Shown here: positions 61,771 to 64,000 of the stretch, piece after piece
Layout: each line of letters opens with the position of its first letter
How positions within the stretch are numbered: position 1 is the first letter of the stretch
Origin: Pusillimonas sp. TS35
GTDB lineage: Bacteria > Pseudomonadota > Gammaproteobacteria > Burkholderiales > Burkholderiaceae_B
Reading direction: 5' to 3'
Assembly (NCBI RefSeq): GCF_009857885.1
Contig: NZ_WWER01000003.1
Span: 398,736-462,735 of the forward strand
Length of the DNA stretch: 64,000 nt
Made by a program: the position numbers and the translations under genes
Notes under the pieces: generated by a model
Told to the model about the DNA's origin: nothing
Seen by the model: the letters and a program-made list of their open reading frames with translations, nothing else
The model's database searches: none

Positions 61771-63141
61771 TCAGGCTTTTTTGACCGGGCGACTCCAGCC
61801 TTCGATCGTTTTCTGGGAGGCTCTAGATAACGTGAGCTTGCCTGCGGGCGCGTCTTTCGTCAATGTGGTGCCCGCACCGAGTGTTGCGCCGCGACCAACC
61901 GTGACGGGCGCGACGAGCTGGGTGTCCGAACCAATGAAGGCGTCGTCTTCAATAACGGTGAGGTATTTATTGGCACCATCGTAATTGCAGGTGATGGTAC
62001 CCGCGCCAATATTGACGCGCGCGCCCACCCGGGCATCGCCAACGTAGGCAAGGTGGTTGGCTTTGGCGCCCTCGCCCAGCGAGCTCTTTTTGATTTCGAC
62101 GAAGTTGCCAACATGAGCGCTGTTGCCGATTTCGGCGCCCGGGCGCAGGCGTGCGTAGGGGCCGATCCGCGCATCCGTGCCAATGGTGGCCTCCTGGAGG
62201 TGGCTGAACGCATCGATCTGCGTACCCTTGCCCACCACCACGTCGCGCAGTACGCAATGCGGGCCGACACGAGCGCCATCGTGTAATTCGACCTTGCCCT
62301 CGAAGACACAGCCAACATCTATATAGACGTCGCGGCCGCAAGTGAGGCTGCCACGCAGGTCGAACCGGGCCGGATCGGCGATGGTGACGCCCTGCTCGAG
62401 CAGGCGGCGGGCCTGCTCGGCCTGCCAGCGGCGCTCGAGTTCGGCTTGCTGGATGCGGCTGTTGACGCCCAGTGTTTCCCACGATGCGCCGGGATGCGAC
62501 GCGTGCACGGGCATGCCATCGCGCACGGACAGCGCGACCACGTCGGTCAAGTAGTATTCGCCCTGCGCGTTGTTGTTGTCGATGCGAGTGAGCCAGTCTT
62601 TCAACTGCGCGGTGGGCACCGCCATGATGCCTGTGTTGACCTCGGTGATGCGCTGCTCGTCGGCGCTGGCATCTTTGTGTTCGACAATACGTTCGACTTC
62701 GCCGCGCGCGTTGCGCACAATGCGCCCGTATCCTGTGGGGTCGCTTAGTATTTCAGTAAGTACAGCCATGCCGCCTTCGCGCGCTGCAAGCAGCGCCTTG
62801 AGCGTGGCGGGCTGCACCAGTGGCACGTCACCGTACAGCACCAGGGTGACGTCGTCAGCCGCGCCCTGGAGCAGGCTGGGCACGGCTTGCTGCACCGCGT
62901 GGCCCGTGCCATGCTGCGGACGCTGCAGGGCAAACACCACGCCCTCTCGGCCCTCGAACGCCTGCCGCACCTGCTCGGCGCCATGGCCAACCACCACAAT
63001 AACGCGGTCGGGGTTCAGTTCGCGGGCATTGTCCAGCACATGGGCGAGCATAGGCTTGCCCGCCAGTGGGTGCAGGACCTTGGGCAGGTCGGATTGCATG
63101 CGCTTGCCTAGACCGGCAGCCAGGATAACGATGTTCAGCAT
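61771..63141 (-). CDS. glmU: Bifunctional UDP-GlcNAc pyrophosphorylase / GlcN-1-P acetyltransferase
   Basis: GlmU acetylates glucosamine-1-phosphate and couples it to UTP, giving UDP-GlcNAc. The 456-residue product has the uridyltransferase motif [20 protein letters not shown] at 7-26 and a C-terminal left-handed beta-helix of hexapeptide repeats ([34 protein letters not shown]), both domains complete. It is the first gene of the glmU-MFS-glycosyltransferase unit. glmS lies 3 kb away on the same strand. Length and motifs are canonical. Confidence 0.97.
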   Translation of the reverse strand: MLNIVILAAGLGKRMQSDLPKVLHPLAGKPMLAHVLDNARELNPDRVIVVVGHGAEQVRQAFEGREGVVFALQRPQHGTGHAVQQAVPSLLQGAADDVTLVLYGDVPLVQPATLKALLAAREGGMAVLTEILSDPTGYGRIVRNARGEVERIVEHKDASADEQRITEVNTGIMAVPTAQLKDWLTRIDNNNAQGEYYLTDVVALSVRDGMPVHASHPGASWETLGVNSRIQQAELERRWQAEQARRLLEQGVTIADPARFDLRGSLTCGRDVYIDVGCVFEGKVELHDGARVGPHCVLRDVVVGKGTQIDAFSHLQEATIGTDARIGPYARLRPGAEIGNSAHVGNFVEIKKSSLGEGAKANHLAYVGDARVGARVNIGAGTITCNYDGANKYLTVIEDDAFIGSDTQLVAPVTVGRGATLGAGTTLTKDAPAGKLTLSRASQKTIEGWSRPVKKA

Positions 63142-63490
63142 TGAGTGATTTGGCCGTGTAGTGGTGTGAGACAGCCTAGATGATACACAGCGTCCGCCGC
63201 ATCCTGCATGGGCAGGAACCTTTCAAACGCAAGGTTTTGTTTCGGGGCGGCGCACCGCGTAGCGCCGGCCAACCATACGCGGCTCGCACACGCATATCAC
63301 CCCGCACGCGGTGGAGAACCATGCACAGAGGCCATGGCGACAACGGCCGGGACGGGTGAACCGTTACGCTGGTGCATGAACGGCCAGCCGCTGCTCGGCA
63401 ACATCCACCCCAAGATAGCGCCCCGCCGGGAAACAGGGGGAACGCCCCCGGCGCAGGCAGACGATTCGCCGGCCCCGGCGCCCGGCTGGG
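63142..63490. other. Intergenic spacer upstream of glmU
   Basis: This 349-base GC-rich spacer separates the PhaM-like gene from glmU on the same strand. Long plus-strand frames here have the composition of GC-rich noise. A glmU promoter is expected near 63150-63250, but no convincing boxes were found. A PhaM-side terminator is not evident. Confidence 0.4.
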
Positions 63491-64000
63491 CTATGCCCCC
63501 GTTTTGCGCACCGGACGCCGACGCGCCGTGGCTGCAGGCGCGACGGCATCGCCCGATGCTGTTGCCTTGCTCGCGGTGCGTTTTGTTACGGCCCGCTTGC
63601 GTGAGCGTGCCGCTGGCCCCGCTTGCGGGGCTGCCTCTGGCGGCGCACTGCCTGCGGACGCCGTCCTGGCGGCGCCCCCGTTTGGCGTGGATGAACCCTT
63701 CATACCAGCGCCACGTTTTTGCGTTGCAGCAGCTGCCTTGCCGGCACTACCCTTCGGCGTTGCCGGTGCCGCCCCACCCGGGCCCGCCTTGGCGGCTTCT
63801 GCGCCCTGCAGCGTCGCAGCCGTAGCGGCGGCGAGCTGATCGAATTGGGTGTGCAGCATATCCCACCAGCCTTTGGAGGCGGCCATGGCCTGCTCGGCCA
63901 GCGCGGGCGACAGCCCGGCCATGGCGGATGCGTCGCCCGCCTGGGCGCCGGTTGCCGGCCTGCCTGCACCCGCTGGCGCCGCCCCCGGAGCGCCTTGGGC
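63491..64000 (-). CDS. PhaM-like Ala/Lys-rich protein, C-terminal part
   Basis: The frame is open from the right window edge to a stop at 63491, giving at least 169 residues; the true start lies outside. A helical segment ALAEQAMAASKGWWDMLHTQ and FDQLAAATAATLQ is followed by a low-complexity Ala/Pro/Gly/Lys/Arg tail of about 100 residues ending ARRRPVRKTGA, basic like histone H1. This layout resembles PhaM, a betaproteobacterial polyhydroxybutyrate granule and DNA-binding protein that activates PHA synthase. Any Ala/Lys-rich nucleoid protein would look similar, so the call is moderate. Confidence 0.5.
   Translation of the reverse strand, partial: AQGAPGAAPAGAGRPATGAQAGDASAMAGLSPALAEQAMAASKGWWDMLHTQFDQLAAATAATLQGAEAAKAGPGGAAPATPKGSAGKAAAATQKRGAGMKGSSTPNGGAARTASAGSAPPEAAPQAGPAARSRKRAVTKRTASKATASGDAVAPAATARRRPVRKTGA

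Noticed and set aside
63208..63839. Plus-strand frames of 155-205 codons at the right edge
   Set aside because: They are antisense to the PhaM-like frame, whose helical segment and basic tail look like a real protein.

Overview
The window is a gene-dense, GC-rich chromosomal segment of a betaproteobacterium. The best fit is the family Alcaligenaceae (Bordetella / Achromobacter / Pusillimonas relatives). The pointers are five separate Bug-type (TctC) solute receptors without TctAB membrane genes, several family III CoA-transferases paired with MaoC hydratases, two LIV-type ABC transporters, a complete-looking sox cluster and many LysR regulators. Genus cannot be decided from the sequence. I saw no rRNA, tRNA, CRISPR, insertion sequence or prophage.

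Layout. (1) 1-6755, minus strand: thiosulfate oxidation genes in the order flavoprotein (SoxF-like), soxC, soxD, soxY, soxZ, soxA, soxX and the start of a thioredoxin-like gene; soxB is not in the window. (2) 7042-11614: catechol branch of the beta-ketoadipate pathway, with catB on the plus strand, a bug-catC-catD operon on the minus strand and a CatR/BenM-type LysR regulator. Two ATAC-N7-GTAT operators sit at the same distance from two predicted promoters and tie these units together. (3) 11715-21602, minus strand: a ten-gene array with CoA-transferase, quinone reductase-like MDR protein, Bug receptor, full LIV ABC transporter, acyl-CoA ligase and MaoC protein, with a divergent LysR gene. (4) 22989-30261: a lone Bug gene, a G-rich heptamer array, and a CoA-ester pathway (Bug, CoA-transferase, MFE2-like hydratase and SDR on the minus strand; DUF35 protein and thiolase-like protein divergent). 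(5) 30332-36735: a probable small-molecule biosynthesis locus (thermostable-hemolysin-family protein, AMP ligase, heme-oxygenase-like di-iron enzyme, SDR, TPR lipoprotein-sized exported protein) facing a QseBC/PmrAB-type two-component system. (6) 36817-43684: a malate/lactate dehydrogenase family gene, a second Bug-MaoC-CoA-transferase operon with LysR, a CBS-domain protein and a LacI-type regulator. (7) 43780-51374: an AT-richer segment with amidase, a second LIV transporter and IclR, followed by decayed gene fragments. (8) 51467-64000: DUF411 metal-binding protein, alaA, a TAXI-TRAP transporter, and the cell-wall precursor genes glmS and glmU with an Lrp-type regulator, a glycosyltransferase, an MFS exporter and a PhaM-like partial gene.

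How it fits together. Most of the window imports and degrades organic acids: periplasmic receptors bind carboxylates, CoA-transferases or AMP ligases activate them, and MaoC hydratases, SDRs and thiolase-like enzymes process the CoA esters. Each catabolic unit has its own divergent regulator. Lithotrophic thiosulfate oxidation is encoded alongside. The most unusual pieces are the di-iron oxidase locus under its own two-component system, the paired CatR-type operators, the two G-quadruplex-prone heptamer arrays, and the ACAD-free DUF35/thiolase pathway.
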